A DNA stretch of 64,000 nucleotides from Leishmania donovani (Eukaryota > Euglenozoa > Kinetoplastea > Trypanosomatida > Trypanosomatidae), in the NCBI RefSeq assembly GCF_000227135.1, contig NC_018254.1:156450-220449 (forward strand). Reading direction: 5' to 3'. Below are positions 54,008 through 64,000 of this stretch, piece by piece (within the stretch, counting starts at the first letter, position 1; each line of letters opens with the position of its first letter). The notes below the pieces were generated by a model. The model was not told where the DNA came from. It did not search any database and was given only the letters and a program-made list of their open reading frames with translations. The translations under genes were made by a program, and so were the position numbers.

Positions 54008-56761
54008 ATGCAGGTTGTGGTGCAGGCAAGCAGCCTTGCTGCCGGCGAATCCCGCCGTGGCACGTATCAGACGGCCCTTAGCGATGCGTGCTGCGCAGAA
54101 GAAGCCGAAAGTGAGACGGAGAGAAACTGGGGCTATGGTGCCGACGGTAGCACCACCAGCGCGTCACACACCGGCTCGTCTTCTGCACCGAAGCAGGCCC
54201 CCGTAACGTCGAGTTTAGTCTTCCAGTATTTCTCTCTGCTCGCCTCCTACCACGGAGCCGGGCACGTGCCGCGGTACTGGGCAGATATGCTTCGCCCGTC
54301 TTCGGTAGCAGGAGCCAAAGACGACGATGCCAGCACCAGTGAACACGCTCGGGAGTGTGCGGACGAGCTCATTTCCCCTGTGACGGAGATCGACCTCAGC
54401 GTTTGCTACGTGGGGCCGACCATGCTCCTGGCCCTTGCTGACCTGCTTCGCGTGCAATGTGTGACCGTGCAGCGGGGTCGCAGTCAGCGATGGCCAGTGG
54501 GCGGCAAGGAGGGTATGGGCACGCTGCCTTCCGTGATGGCACCACTCTGGGGTGCGGGCGCGCGTCGCTCGAGCAAGGGAGAGGAGGTGATGTGCTCCTT
54601 GCTTCCGCACTTGACAACATTGCGACTTATGCACCTCGCAATGGATTTCACGGTGCCTGACGATGCCACAGGATCAAAAGGCGGAAACGCGGTGCTGCGC
54701 AGCATGCTGGAGGCACTGCAGGGTCACCCCTCGCTGAAGATGCTGGACCTCTCCGGCAACCCAGTGGCGGCGGCGCTGGTGCCGGCCATTTCGCGGCTGG
54801 TGCAAGTGACGCCGTCTTTGACGACACTCATGCTTGACGACACGCTCGTCACGGATAGCGAGAAGGAGATGCTGCGCGCACAGTGCTTGCTCAATGAGCT
54901 GCGCCTACAGCGTGCGACAGCGGATGGAGCGGCGGCGACAGTTTCCGACGACGCTTCCTCGACGACCTCGCCGGAGTCTGTCACACGAGGGCTGTGGGCG
55001 GCGCAGATGTGTGAGAATGTGCTCATGGCGGTGGAGCGCGGCGTTTCCGCTGTGCCGTGGCTCCTTGGGAAGTCTACTGCTCTGATACGTCGCTACGGTA
55101 CGTCGAAGACGTCACAAGTCGAGACATCCGCTTTTGGAAGAAGTGCTCGTACCTCGCGCACCTCCGATATGACGGGCGGGCTCTCCCAGTTTGGCTCCAG
55201 CTCGGTGAGCCCGTCGTCCGCAACGAACGTGGCGCCGAGCTTAGAGATAGCATATTTGAGCTACGACTACACAAGCGAGAGCTCGGCCGCTGCCGTGGCT
55301 ACAGTGCCTCCGCCGGCGGGTGCAACGTGGAGTGCCGAGTGCACCGAGGTGGCGCGATGCGCCTTCATGTCTCGATCGCTGGCGCAGCGCACCGTGCTGG
55401 GAGGGCGGCCGGTGTGGCCCAACGTCCCGAAACCGCTCGAAGCGGTGGTATCGACGGATCTGGCTCCGCCGTCGGCCGCTGCGGTGGCAGCCACGGATCT
55501 CCTGCTTACTCTGCGTCAGCAAGTGCTTCCCGAGCCCGAGGCCCCGCCGGGACTGCGCCGCGGCTCAGCACGCGATGACACCTTTCTCACCACTGCTGAG
55601 GAAGAGTACTGGTCAGTGCGGAAGAAGCAGGAGGTCCAATGGGGGTACGTGTTGCAGAAGGTCTCGGAAAACCTAGCCCCGGTATTCGTGCGCAATGGGC
55701 ACACCCTCTACGCGGAGGGCAGCGTGTGCGACAGTATCTACCTTCTTCCCGTATCGCTGCAGGAAACGCGCACCTACGCGGAGCTCCACGTCGGCGTGAA
55801 TCCGGGACAAGTGAACCGAGTTTTGCCGGGCCAGTGGGTCGGCGAAGCCGAGATCCTCGACTGTCTCTCCATCTACGCCAAGTATCCGTCCTCCGCCACT
55901 GATGTAAGCGCTGCAGTGCCCGGCTCGGAGACCGTCTTGCAGCGCAGTAGCACCGTGCGCGTCTTCACTGAAGCAACAGACGACGTCGTTCTCTGGGCAC
56001 TACCCTTCCGCGTCGCCTTCTTCTACCTCTACGCTCCCTATCAGCTGCTGCATAAGCAGTTTGTCCACCGTACCCCGATGAGCGCCTTCGCCCACATCCA
56101 CCCGGTTCACCTTGCCTGCGCCCCTGTGCACATGCACGCAAGTCATGGCTCCTGCCCCGCCTCGGCGGGGCAGGGTCGCGACAGCGGTGCTGCGCCAGTT
56201 CTTTGCCGATACGCGTTCATGTCGCGCCATGTCCTCTTACTGGAAGAGGGCGAGTTTCTGCTGCGTCTGCCGTCCCTGGCCAGCCACGTGGGGCCTCGCA
56301 ACGGTGGCCGAACCGCTGCATCGACTAGAGTGGTGATGGAGGATCATCACCTCCTATCGGGTGTGACCGTGCTGACACAGCCCCTCCTAGACCTTGACGC
56401 TGCGCTGCGAGTCACCGTCGCCGCCGAACTGGCCGCTGAGAATGGCGGCGCCACTGTCACGTACGCCCGCGGACCCCATGGAACGCTGGCCCTCGGCAAG
56501 CAGGCCGAGCTCTGTCGCTTCCGTGCAGCCAAGGTGGAGCGCACAGCGGCGAGCGCTACCATTAGCTACAGTGGAGCCAGTGAGACTGCGGAAACGGTCG
56601 GCGACAGCGACGGAAACGCGGCGGTGCTTCGCCAATGCCGCACTGGCGGTAAGGCGGCGCAGTGGCGCTACTCGGCCATCACCAACGAGGAGTTCACCGC
56701 TCTCTGTCCTGCACTGCGTGTTGCACTCACTCGGCACATCTGCGTGGTGCACGACCTTTGA
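54008..56761 (+). CDS. Leucine-rich-repeat protein with cyclic-nucleotide-binding-like domain (917 aa)
   Basis: The start is the first ATG in frame (54008); an upstream TTG is not used as a start in this group. Residues about 124-150 and 202-291 hold leucine-rich repeats of the ribonuclease-inhibitor style (ITEIDLSVC, LTTLRLMHL, LKMLDLSGNP, LTTLMLDDT). A Ser/Thr-rich low-complexity linker follows. Residues about 551-678 resemble a cNMP-binding beta-roll: VRNGHTLYAEGSVCDSIYLLP, GQWVGEAEIL (the Gly-Glu of the phosphate cassette), then after an unusually long insert RSSTVRVFTEATDDVVLWAL. The cassette Arg may be kept, but the usual Pro-Arg-x-Ala spacing is lost, so ligand binding is doubtful. The C-terminal quarter is unrecognised. 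No membrane segment or signal peptide is seen. Function unknown; a regulatory or scaffold role is inferred. Confidence 0.8.
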   Translation: MQVVVQASSLAAGESRRGTYQTALSDACCAEEAESETERNWGYGADGSTTSASHTGSSSAPKQAPVTSSLVFQYFSLLASYHGAGHVPRYWADMLRPSSVAGAKDDDASTSEHARECADELISPVTEIDLSVCYVGPTMLLALADLLRVQCVTVQRGRSQRWPVGGKEGMGTLPSVMAPLWGAGARRSSKGEEVMCSLLPHLTTLRLMHLAMDFTVPDDATGSKGGNAVLRSMLEALQGHPSLKMLDLSGNPVAAALVPAISRLVQVTPSLTTLMLDDTLVTDSEKEMLRAQCLLNELRLQRATADGAAATVSDDASSTTSPESVTRGLWAAQMCENVLMAVERGVSAVPWLLGKSTALIRRYGTSKTSQVETSAFGRSARTSRTSDMTGGLSQFGSSSVSPSSATNVAPSLEIAYLSYDYTSESSAAAVATVPPPAGATWSAECTEVARCAFMSRSLAQRTVLGGRPVWPNVPKPLEAVVSTDLAPPSAAAVAATDLLLTLRQQVLPEPEAPPGLRRGSARDDTFLTTAEEEYWSVRKKQEVQWGYVLQKVSENLAPVFVRNGHTLYAEGSVCDSIYLLPVSLQETRTYAELHVGVNPGQVNRVLPGQWVGEAEILDCLSIYAKYPSSATDVSAAVPGSETVLQRSSTVRVFTEATDDVVLWALPFRVAFFYLYAPYQLLHKQFVHRTPMSAFAHIHPVHLACAPVHMHASHGSCPASAGQGRDSGAAPVLCRYAFMSRHVLLLEEGEFLLRLPSLASHVGPRNGGRTAASTRVVMEDHHLLSGVTVLTQPLLDLDAALRVTVAAELAAENGGATVTYARGPHGTLALGKQAELCRFRAAKVERTAASATISYSGASETAETVGDSDGNAAVLRQCRTGGKAAQWRYSAITNEEFTALCPALRVALTRHICVVHDL

Positions 56762-59700
56762 CAACTGCCGACGGTGTGCGCTGAGGCAATTTGCGAAGCC
56801 ATCTGCTCTTCGGCACCACGTCACCACTTCTGTCAGGGGGAGCTGCACCCTATCTTGGTTCGCCTTTTTTCTTGTTTGTCTTTTGTGTGTGGTCTTGAGC
56901 ATCACGAGCGTGATGTCGGATGTAAATTAGCCCTCATCAGCTCACTGTTGTTAGGCAGAGCGTGTCTGCGGCAGTGTTCACGATGGCAGCGGAAAAGGAA
57001 TAGAGTAACCCGACGGACAAGGGAAAGAGAGAAGCAGAAGGGGCGTGGTGGTGGGAGCTTCATGGAAGTTCGGAATGCAAGAGAGATGCATCTCGAGTAT
57101 CTGGATGTGTGCCGCACGTTCGTGGCCCTTTGTCAATCGTTGCGTTATCTTCCCCCTGGTGTGCGCCGTGGTTCGGACGAAAAGCGCATCACCGGACTCT
57201 CTGCGTGTGTGCGCCCATGCGTGCAATTGTGCCGCCGGGCCTATCTGCAGCGATACCGCGACGCCCATCTGGCACACCACCTAGAGCAACCGTGAGCGCG
57301 TGGGCTTTTTACTCACTTGGCATGCGCACATGAGAGCCCACCGTGATTGCCTCGCCGCCGCGCACTCTCCCCTTCCTCCTACACACACACATCTGCATGC
57401 AGAGCGGTCCACAAGTGGCTGATGCACCGCCGTTGGTCCTCTCTCCGCGGAGCTGCTTGCGCATACAGCTTCTGCATCTCAACATATTGGACTGCGTCAT
57501 TGTGACTGGCCAGATTTCCGGGTGCATCATTACCGCTTCTCTCCCATGTCTCCACGTCCTTCCTCTCTGTTCGTTGCCGCTGCAGTGGAAGTGTGCCGCC
57601 GCCGCCGCCTCCTCCCCCTTTCCCTTTATCGGCCTCCCTCCCCAACAGTGCATCAAAGCCGTGTTTTTTTTATGTTATTATTACTATTATTTTTTGTTTG
57701 TTCACTTTCGTCTGGCCTCCCCAAACACCAGCACCGACAGCTGCCGCCGCCGTAGCAGCAGCACCAGCAGCCCGTCTCTCACCTCTTTTCCACGTTCTTC
57801 ACCGCCACCCGCACCTCGAAGAAAAAAAAAGAGACAACGATACACACACACACCAGCGAAGAATACGTGAAGACACCACCACCAACACAAAGCAAGTATT
57901 CTCTTTAGTGCGTCTTAATTAGAAAACGCACGCACACGCGGGGAACCAAACTTAGAAAAAAAAAAAACAGTTGCGGCTAAAACTAGAAGAGGCGGCAATA
58001 AACGCTTCTTCAGCCGGATAGTGATTCGCACCAACGTAGCAACTCGGCGAGAGACGCGCTGACGGGGGAAGGACAATCGACGGCGAGGAAATCGCTCTGC
58101 TTGGAACGCATCCAGAAAGCAAAAGGAAGGCAAACACCGTGACGAGAGCGCGAACCAAGGAGGGCAGGTAACAGGTGCCGGACAACGAAGCAAGAAGCGT
58201 GCGAATAGTCTTCCTGTGCTCTGTTCGTGCCCGTGTGTGTTGCCGCTGTAACTTTTCCTGTGAAGGTACGAAAGAAATACATTACCAAGGAAATTCAAAA
58301 AAAAAGATAATAAAAGGCAAAGGATCACTCAACCCCTCTTCCGCCCCGCGCAACCTACGTAAAGGAACACAACCAATCATATCTGCGACGCCGTTGCACC
58401 GCTGCCGTGACTTATCACCACCCTCCCTCACACACGGAGCCTTATCCGAATTGGTGCTGTTGCTTCGTCGTATTGTTCTGATTCTTATCATCACGCGCTT
58501 CTGCGCTTCTACCGTGCACCCAGTGCTCTGCGGCCTCGCTATTCTCATTGCTCGCCACACCGCACCTCCGCTGTGTTCCTGCCACGTTGATGCTACTGTC
58601 GGCTTTTTTGGGGAGGTTACTTGTATGCGTGTTCGTATTCTCTCCTTCTGTGAGCATACCTCTTTGTTTCTTTATTCTTGATCGTGTCGCAGCAGCAAAA
58701 GACGCCGCAGGCACCGCTCATTCAAAAGGGGCAGCCCTATTGTTTTCTTCCGGGGGTGATAACGAACTCCGGGACGCTATCAAAGGACGGCAGCGTCGAA
58801 TCAGCGGTAAGGAATAAACAGAAACTCAAGTCTTTTCCACAGCTTCGTTTTTTTTTCTTTTGTTGTTTGTAGTTTGCATCTGGCGCTCAGTGCTACATAC
58901 GTCTTTCTGTCTTCTTTTTCATTGTCTTATTTTTCTTTTTGTTTCTCTTGTGCTCGTGTCTACCCTTCAGAGAACACAAGACAGGTGGAGCATCACTCAG
59001 ACAGATTACATCAAGCGAAAAAAAAAAAACAGAACCACAACATAAAAACATTCAGACGGGACATACGGCAGAAGGAACTATATCGAGGACATCCGGGAGG
59101 ATACCGCACGAGACGAGCCAAAAGGAGGAACTATCTGGTTGAGCAAAGAAAGGACGGCACGTTGACACACCGCGGTATTTTCCGTGCGCACTTACGCAAA
59201 CGTGATTTCTTCGCGGTTGTGTGTGTGCGTGTGTGTGCCTTGATTGCAACGTGCATCCCTTTACACCCCCTCTCTCCCCTCCTCCTTCCTGTACTCATCC
59301 CATCCACTTCCCTCCCCTTGACCGTCATTCTCTTTTTTTCCCGTTTTTTGACTTGTTTTACTGTTTACTGAGTCTCTCCCTCTCTGTGTTTCACTTGACC
59401 CCTCCTCCTTCCCCCTTTCCCTACTCGCAAAAACACCAAAAAATCAAAAACAATCACCACTATCACTACCACTACCACCACCACCCTTCCCACTTGTCTC
59501 TCTTTCTCTTTTCCGTTGTTGGGCTGCCTTCATTTTTTTCTTTCGTTTTGCCAGCTCTCTCTCTGTCGGTCCGTCCGTCTGTCTGTCTGTGTGCGTGTGT
59601 GTGTGTGCTGGTCTCGATCTCTCTCGATTCCATCAGTCCGCCGTCTCTCCCTCTCTCTGCATTTTGGTTCCCTGTCCCTGTCTGCTTGCGGAGCCGCATT

Positions 59701-61325
59701 TAGCTCAGCTTCTCGACAGATTGCAGGTGTCTCTCTTTTTTTTTTTTTTTCAAATCATCGCCTCACATTTTTCTTTCGTTTGCTTCGCCCTCTCTCGCCT
59801 TTTTCCGGTGGTCGGAACGTTGCGTTTTCCATCTTTCTTCTTGGTTTACGGGTGTGTGCGTGTCTGCGTGTGTTCGTTCTCCACTCTCTCTTTTCTCTGG
59901 AGGGCATCTCTCTCTGTCTGTCTCTGTGTGTGTCTCTGTGAGTGGGCGTGTGTGTGCCCGCAGCGAAAAAAAAAAAAAACAGACCACATTTAGAAAACTA
60001 AAGAAAGAAACACTCTTTTTGTTTTCGCTTCGTCTTCCCGCTCTCACTCACTCACTGTCTCACGTACTCCGTCTGTCTCGCTTTCTTTTGTTGTTCTCGT
60101 TGTGGCTCGATTCTAATAGCCTCTCTTACCTTTATTTTCCACTTGTTCTTTCTGTTTTTTTCTGTGCTGCTTCCCCTGTGTTTGTTTGTTTGTAGCTCCC
60201 TCCCCTTCCTTTCTGTCCTGCCACTCTATATCTCCTCGTGATTTGGCGTGTTCCGGCATTTCGAGTCTGTGTGCGTTGATTCCCAGCGCACGCTTTCGCA
60301 GTATTCCCCTCCTCTTGTTTTTTTTTTTTGCTGTGTTGTGTGTGCCCGTTTTTTTTTTTTTTTCGTTTCTGTCGGTTTGGCATCTATATAATTTTTTCGG
60401 TAGTCGTTCTCGTTTTTCACGAGAGGTCTCGCCGCCGTGACTACATCCGCCCCACTGACGCAGCTCCCTCCCCCTCCTTGTTTCTCTCTCGTTCTTTGCC
60501 ACCCACCTTTTGTGTGTACGTGTGTTTGCGCTTTTTTCTTTCCGTTTTTATTGTGGTTTTTGCATCTCCCTCCCTCTCTTCTTTTCTCTCAGGGTAACGG
60601 TGTTACTCTTTCTTTTCGCTTGTGTGTGTGTGTGTGTGAGTATTTTGTGTTATGCCCTCTTTCGCTTTTTTAACTCTTAGCCATCACTGCCATCGCTGTT
60701 CCTCACTTCCTCTCGCCCTCTCAGTTCCTCTTGCACGCGATTTACACAATCGTAGAGTTTCCCTTTTTTTCCTTCCTCGCTTCTGCGGCCCGGCCCCTTC
60801 TGCTGAGCGCCTTCGCTCCCTTATAGCGTCGCAACCTAGCGCGCCGACCGCTCTGCAGCACCGTCGAGCTCGTTGAGGTGGTAGTCATTTTTTATTTCTC
60901 TCGTTCTTTCAGAAGGTGGCCCTGCACTCTTCGCCTTGTTTGACTGGCGCAGACGCATAACACGAGGAGCGCGTCTAGTTGCATCTTCAGCACACGCTCT
61001 ACTAGCTTGTCTCGTGCACTTGCTTGCTCATCGACTCCCGCATAACTGGACTCCCTGTATATCGCTCTCTTTATTTTTCCTTGAGGTGCTTCTCTTTTAT
61101 GCTGTCAGTGCGTTTCTTGGTTGCGGTTTTTAAGCTAATCTAGCTGGTTTCCTTTTTCTTCTTGTCTTCGTTCTTTGTACAGCTCGTGCTCTCGACCATC
61201 CACTGCCTTTTTTCTGCTTCCGATTGCGCCCTCCCTCCCCCCACCCGTCCACCACCCTCTCTATCTAACCTGCCGGTACCTTTTGGTTTATTCCATTTCG
61301 TGTCAGTAGCGGCGTAGCTACCATC
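56762..61325. other. Non-coding: 3' UTR, spacer and 5' UTR (4.6 kb)
   Basis: No supported gene. Very T/C-rich with many T-runs (59738-59750, 60318-60330, 60350-60363), A-runs (57955-57967, 59018-59029, 59965-59978) and CT/GT microsatellites. Open frames here are Ser/Leu/Phe-rich low-complexity products of the pyrimidine bias. Confidence 0.6.
61146..61182 (+). promoter_or_regulatory. Candidate trans-splice acceptor of the RNA-binding protein gene
   Basis: An almost pure pyrimidine tract from about 61146 runs to TTCTTTGTACAG, with AG at 61181-61182, about 143 bases before the ATG. A second candidate AG at 61305-61306 lies only about 20 bases before the start. Confidence 0.5.
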
Positions 61326-62687
61326 ATGCAGAACAGCAACAGCAGTTATCCCTCGCAGAAGCCGTACCGCGGCCGAGGCATTACGGATGGCCCCAGCATG
61401 GGCACGCCGCATTCAACCTACTCGCAGCAGAAACCTCCCACGTCCCCGCTCGTGTTTGCAGCGCCGGGTAGCGGAACGCCCCCGCAGCAGCAGGATCCCC
61501 TCTCCGCTTCGCTGTACTCTGAGCCGCTGCCGATGAACTATAAAGCGCCGCTGGGGCGTCACAACAGCCGCACCCTCATTGAGGTAGAGGATAGTCCTAT
61601 CAAAGTCACTTGCCTCACCAAGGGTGGTACCCGCTCGCCGTACATGACGCCGATGCCGAGCGACATGGCCCCCGATGCGGACCGCAGCGGCCGGCACAAT
61701 CCCTACACCTTCAGCTACTCCGGTAGCTCCAGTCCCATACAGGTGTCCACGCCGACACACTCGCCACAGGCCAGCGCGTTCGACAGCAGTGCTGCCGCGT
61801 CCCGCAGGATGCAGCGCAGCGGCCCGTACGGCTGCACGGAGCCGCCGCTGGCGGATGCCCGCCTCGTACAAGGTCACAGCGTGCGCCTCGACACCACGTT
61901 CGCGCTGCCGCCCGAGGTGGTACATCGCGCCTTGAAAGATCGCTGTCGCTACATCCAGTTCCCTGCCAATCTTCCCGTCTTCCCTAAGGCTGGCACACTC
62001 GGCCCCAACGCGAACAACGGCAACAACTCGAGCTCGAATGGTAGCACCGGCAGCGGCGGCTCTGGCGAGAGCAGTCTTCCGATTGCCCTTTTCATTGGCC
62101 AAGTGCGATTCGAGACGACGGCCGCGGAGCTTCTGTGGCTTGTGCATCGCACCTGCGGGGCCTGCGCGAGCCACCTCGAGAGCCGTGGTGCGGGGTGCTA
62201 TCTTCTGTACTGCAAGAGCGAGGCCGACCTGACGCTTGTTCGCAGCCTGCACAAGCGCATTCTCTTCGACATTGGTGGCGTATGGCTCGCCCGTACAGCA
62301 GACGAGGTGGACGCGATGTGTGAGTACATCGCGCTTGACGCACCGCTTCTCTCCAAGAAGGCTCGCCTGCCGCGCGATTCAATGGTGGTCGAGGAGCTAA
62401 AGGCGGATGCTATCAACAGCGGAGGTCGTCGCGGGCACGAAAAGCGAGCCATGAGCGACCATAGCATCTCTGGAAACCGGAGGGGTGGTGGCCGCGGCGC
62501 CAGTGCACAAGGCTCTGGTGTCGACGACATGTCGCAGACGGCGAGCGGTGATGCCCGTCAGCAGCCCATGCAGCAGCAGCAGCAGCGGCGGCGGGATCAA
62601 GAGGGACTCCCAACGTATGAGGAGTCAGCTCCACCATACCCTGGATACCCACCCCAGTCCTTCGGAGAACGCCCTCTCTACAAGTAA
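61326..62687 (+). CDS. RNA-binding protein with RRM-like domain (453 aa)
   Basis: The N-terminal half is low complexity, rich in Ser, Pro, Gln and Gly, with RGRG near the start. Residues about 251-335 form an RRM-like fold: LFIGQV matches the RNP2 strand, GAGCYLLYC sits where the RNP1 strand should be, and a final strand with VWLAR follows. RNP1 lacks the usual aromatic pair, so it is a divergent RRM. A Gly/Asn/Ser linker precedes it. The C-terminus has RRGGGRG, a polyQ run (about 411-420) and LPTYEESAPPYPGY, where LPTY fits the (L/P)PxY ligand pattern of WW domains. Such proteins in trypanosomatids act post-transcriptionally on mRNA. The target is unknown and I do not recognise a specific named gene. 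Confidence 0.8.
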   Translation: MQNSNSSYPSQKPYRGRGITDGPSMGTPHSTYSQQKPPTSPLVFAAPGSGTPPQQQDPLSASLYSEPLPMNYKAPLGRHNSRTLIEVEDSPIKVTCLTKGGTRSPYMTPMPSDMAPDADRSGRHNPYTFSYSGSSSPIQVSTPTHSPQASAFDSSAAASRRMQRSGPYGCTEPPLADARLVQGHSVRLDTTFALPPEVVHRALKDRCRYIQFPANLPVFPKAGTLGPNANNGNNSSSNGSTGSGGSGESSLPIALFIGQVRFETTAAELLWLVHRTCGACASHLESRGAGCYLLYCKSEADLTLVRSLHKRILFDIGGVWLARTADEVDAMCEYIALDAPLLSKKARLPRDSMVVEELKADAINSGGRRGHEKRAMSDHSISGNRRGGGRGASAQGSGVDDMSQTASGDARQQPMQQQQQRRRDQEGLPTYEESAPPYPGYPPQSFGERPLYK

Positions 62688-64000
62688 GCCGTTCGATGCA
62701 CCTGCAGGACAGGAGATCCACGTCGAGAATCGAGAGCTCACGGGCTCCATCTCGCTTCGCCTGGGCGAAACCTCTCAACCCATGGCTGGTTCAACTTGCA
62801 CTCCCTTCTTTGTTGCGACGGTCTGGGAGCGTCCAGTACACTGCCCGAGCTCCCACTGACGCATACACGGCTGTAAAGCGTCTCCTTCTCCTGAGCGTCC
62901 GTGTCTGTACTTGTCTCTGTGATGTGTGCAGGTCTTTGTATCTTTCTGTCTGGTCGCGCGCCAATACGGGCCAAATCATCCCCCCCGCGATGTTCACTCC
63001 GTGTTGGCTGTCCCTCTCTCCTTTTTCTTTTTTTTTGGGGTGGTGGGGGGGGGCTTTTTTCTGTCGCCAATGCCTGTTCCGCCCACCGAGCCACCGGACA
63101 AACTTGATCGTCCTTCTGTCCGCCTTCTCCTCTCTCTGCATGTCGTTGCCCGCGTCTTTTTTCGAATTGTGGTTTTGCACCGTGCACTCTCTCCGCCAGC
63201 TTGTTCGCTTCTTGAGGGAGCGAGCGACAGCGCGAAAAAAGGTCCTGGCCGTGTGCATTTTTATGTGTGTTTCTACCAGTGTAGGTCATAGTTGTGGTCA
63301 GGCGCATAACAGACGCGCTTCAACTGCCGAAACCGTCCCTTCATCCCAGATCCTTTCCTTCGTGGCGTCTTTTTTTTACCCTGTTCTTTTTTTCGTCGAG
63401 AGCAGGAGCTGCAGGGGAACGACAAAATATGCACGCATGCACACACGCGCTCGAAGAATGCAGAACTTGCAAAAATGGCGAAGGGGAAAAAGCTTCCCGG
63501 CGCATCGGTGAGCCGTCGAGAGCGCTAGAAAGCGGTAAAGGCAGCAAACGAGACAAGCGCAGGGCCCAGCCAAAGGTGATGCAATGGTGGCTCGGTGCAA
63601 GAGGGATGCTGGTGCCCTCTCGGCTGTGGCGGCTCTTTGGCTGTGAAACACGCGCAGACGGCGAGGAGGGCGGATGCGAAACAAACAAAAAAGGCACACA
63701 CACACAATGCGAGACCCTCGGCGGATGCAGAGGCAGAACGGAAGCTATTCCGTGATGCGAATGCTGGTGCCGCATGGCGTGTGTAAATTCACATGCGGCT
63801 GCTCCTCTGTGCTTGTGCGGTGGGCCGTTTGTGCAACACGTTTTTTTTTTCGTTTGGATGTTTCTGATTTGCGTTTTACTCTCGCCTTCCTCCGCTTTAT
63901 AAAGAGAGAAGAAAAAAGAAGAACATGTATCACTACTCCACAACGCAGATGTGACGGACGGTAGTGACGTCCACACGTACGCACAAGGATAGCAGTCACC
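62688..64000. other. Non-coding: 3' UTR and spacer to window end
   Basis: No supported gene. T-rich with G- and T-runs near 63030-63060 and a short (CA) run near 63695. Open frames are short, overlapping and without domains. Confidence 0.55.

Overview
The window looks like a piece of a Leishmania chromosome (kinetoplastid protist). The signs are long intron-free genes all on the + strand, GC-rich third codon positions, long non-coding spacers full of polypyrimidine tracts and (CA)/(TG)/(TA) microsatellites, pyrimidine-tract/AG pairs before the starts (trans-splice acceptor style), and trypanosomatid-specific protein families. The species is not determined. The scaffold carries three N-runs of exactly 99 bases.

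Layout. Positions 1-8982: the 3' part of a giant calpain-like gene, cut by the window edge. 8983-16005: non-coding, with a decayed retroposon at about 12461-13776. 16006-32658: a complete 5550-residue calpain-like protein with about 64 tandem repeats of about 67 residues. 32659-43904: 11.2 kb with no gene I can support. 43905-48472: a third calpain-like gene, lost into a gap. 48572-48799: the last 75 codons of an amino acid permease on the other side of that gap. 49872-52532: a second, larger copy of the retroposon family, broken by gaps whose flanks are duplicated. 54008-56761: a leucine-rich-repeat plus cyclic-nucleotide-binding-like protein. 61326-62687: an RNA-binding (RRM-like) protein. 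The rest is UTR/intergenic sequence.

The three calpain-like genes are paralogues of the trypanosome GM6 / ClpGM6 type: one or two calpain-like modules at the N-terminus, a long array of GM6-type repeats, and a catalytically dead calpain-like module at the C-terminus. They are better read as cytoskeletal or flagellum-attachment scaffolds than as proteases: Cys and Asn of the calpain triad are kept in the N-terminal modules, but His is not. Near-identical DNA patches between otherwise diverged genes, and a hybrid N-terminal module in the middle gene, point to gene conversion and unequal recombination.

The most interesting non-coding items are the two diverged retroposon copies. Both carry a 2A-like peptide motif, and the larger begins with a candidate HDV-like self-cleaving fold. 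Next are the higher-order A/B organisation of the giant repeat array and the 11.2 kb gene-free spacer. Several apparent ORFs are gap artefacts and are flagged as such.
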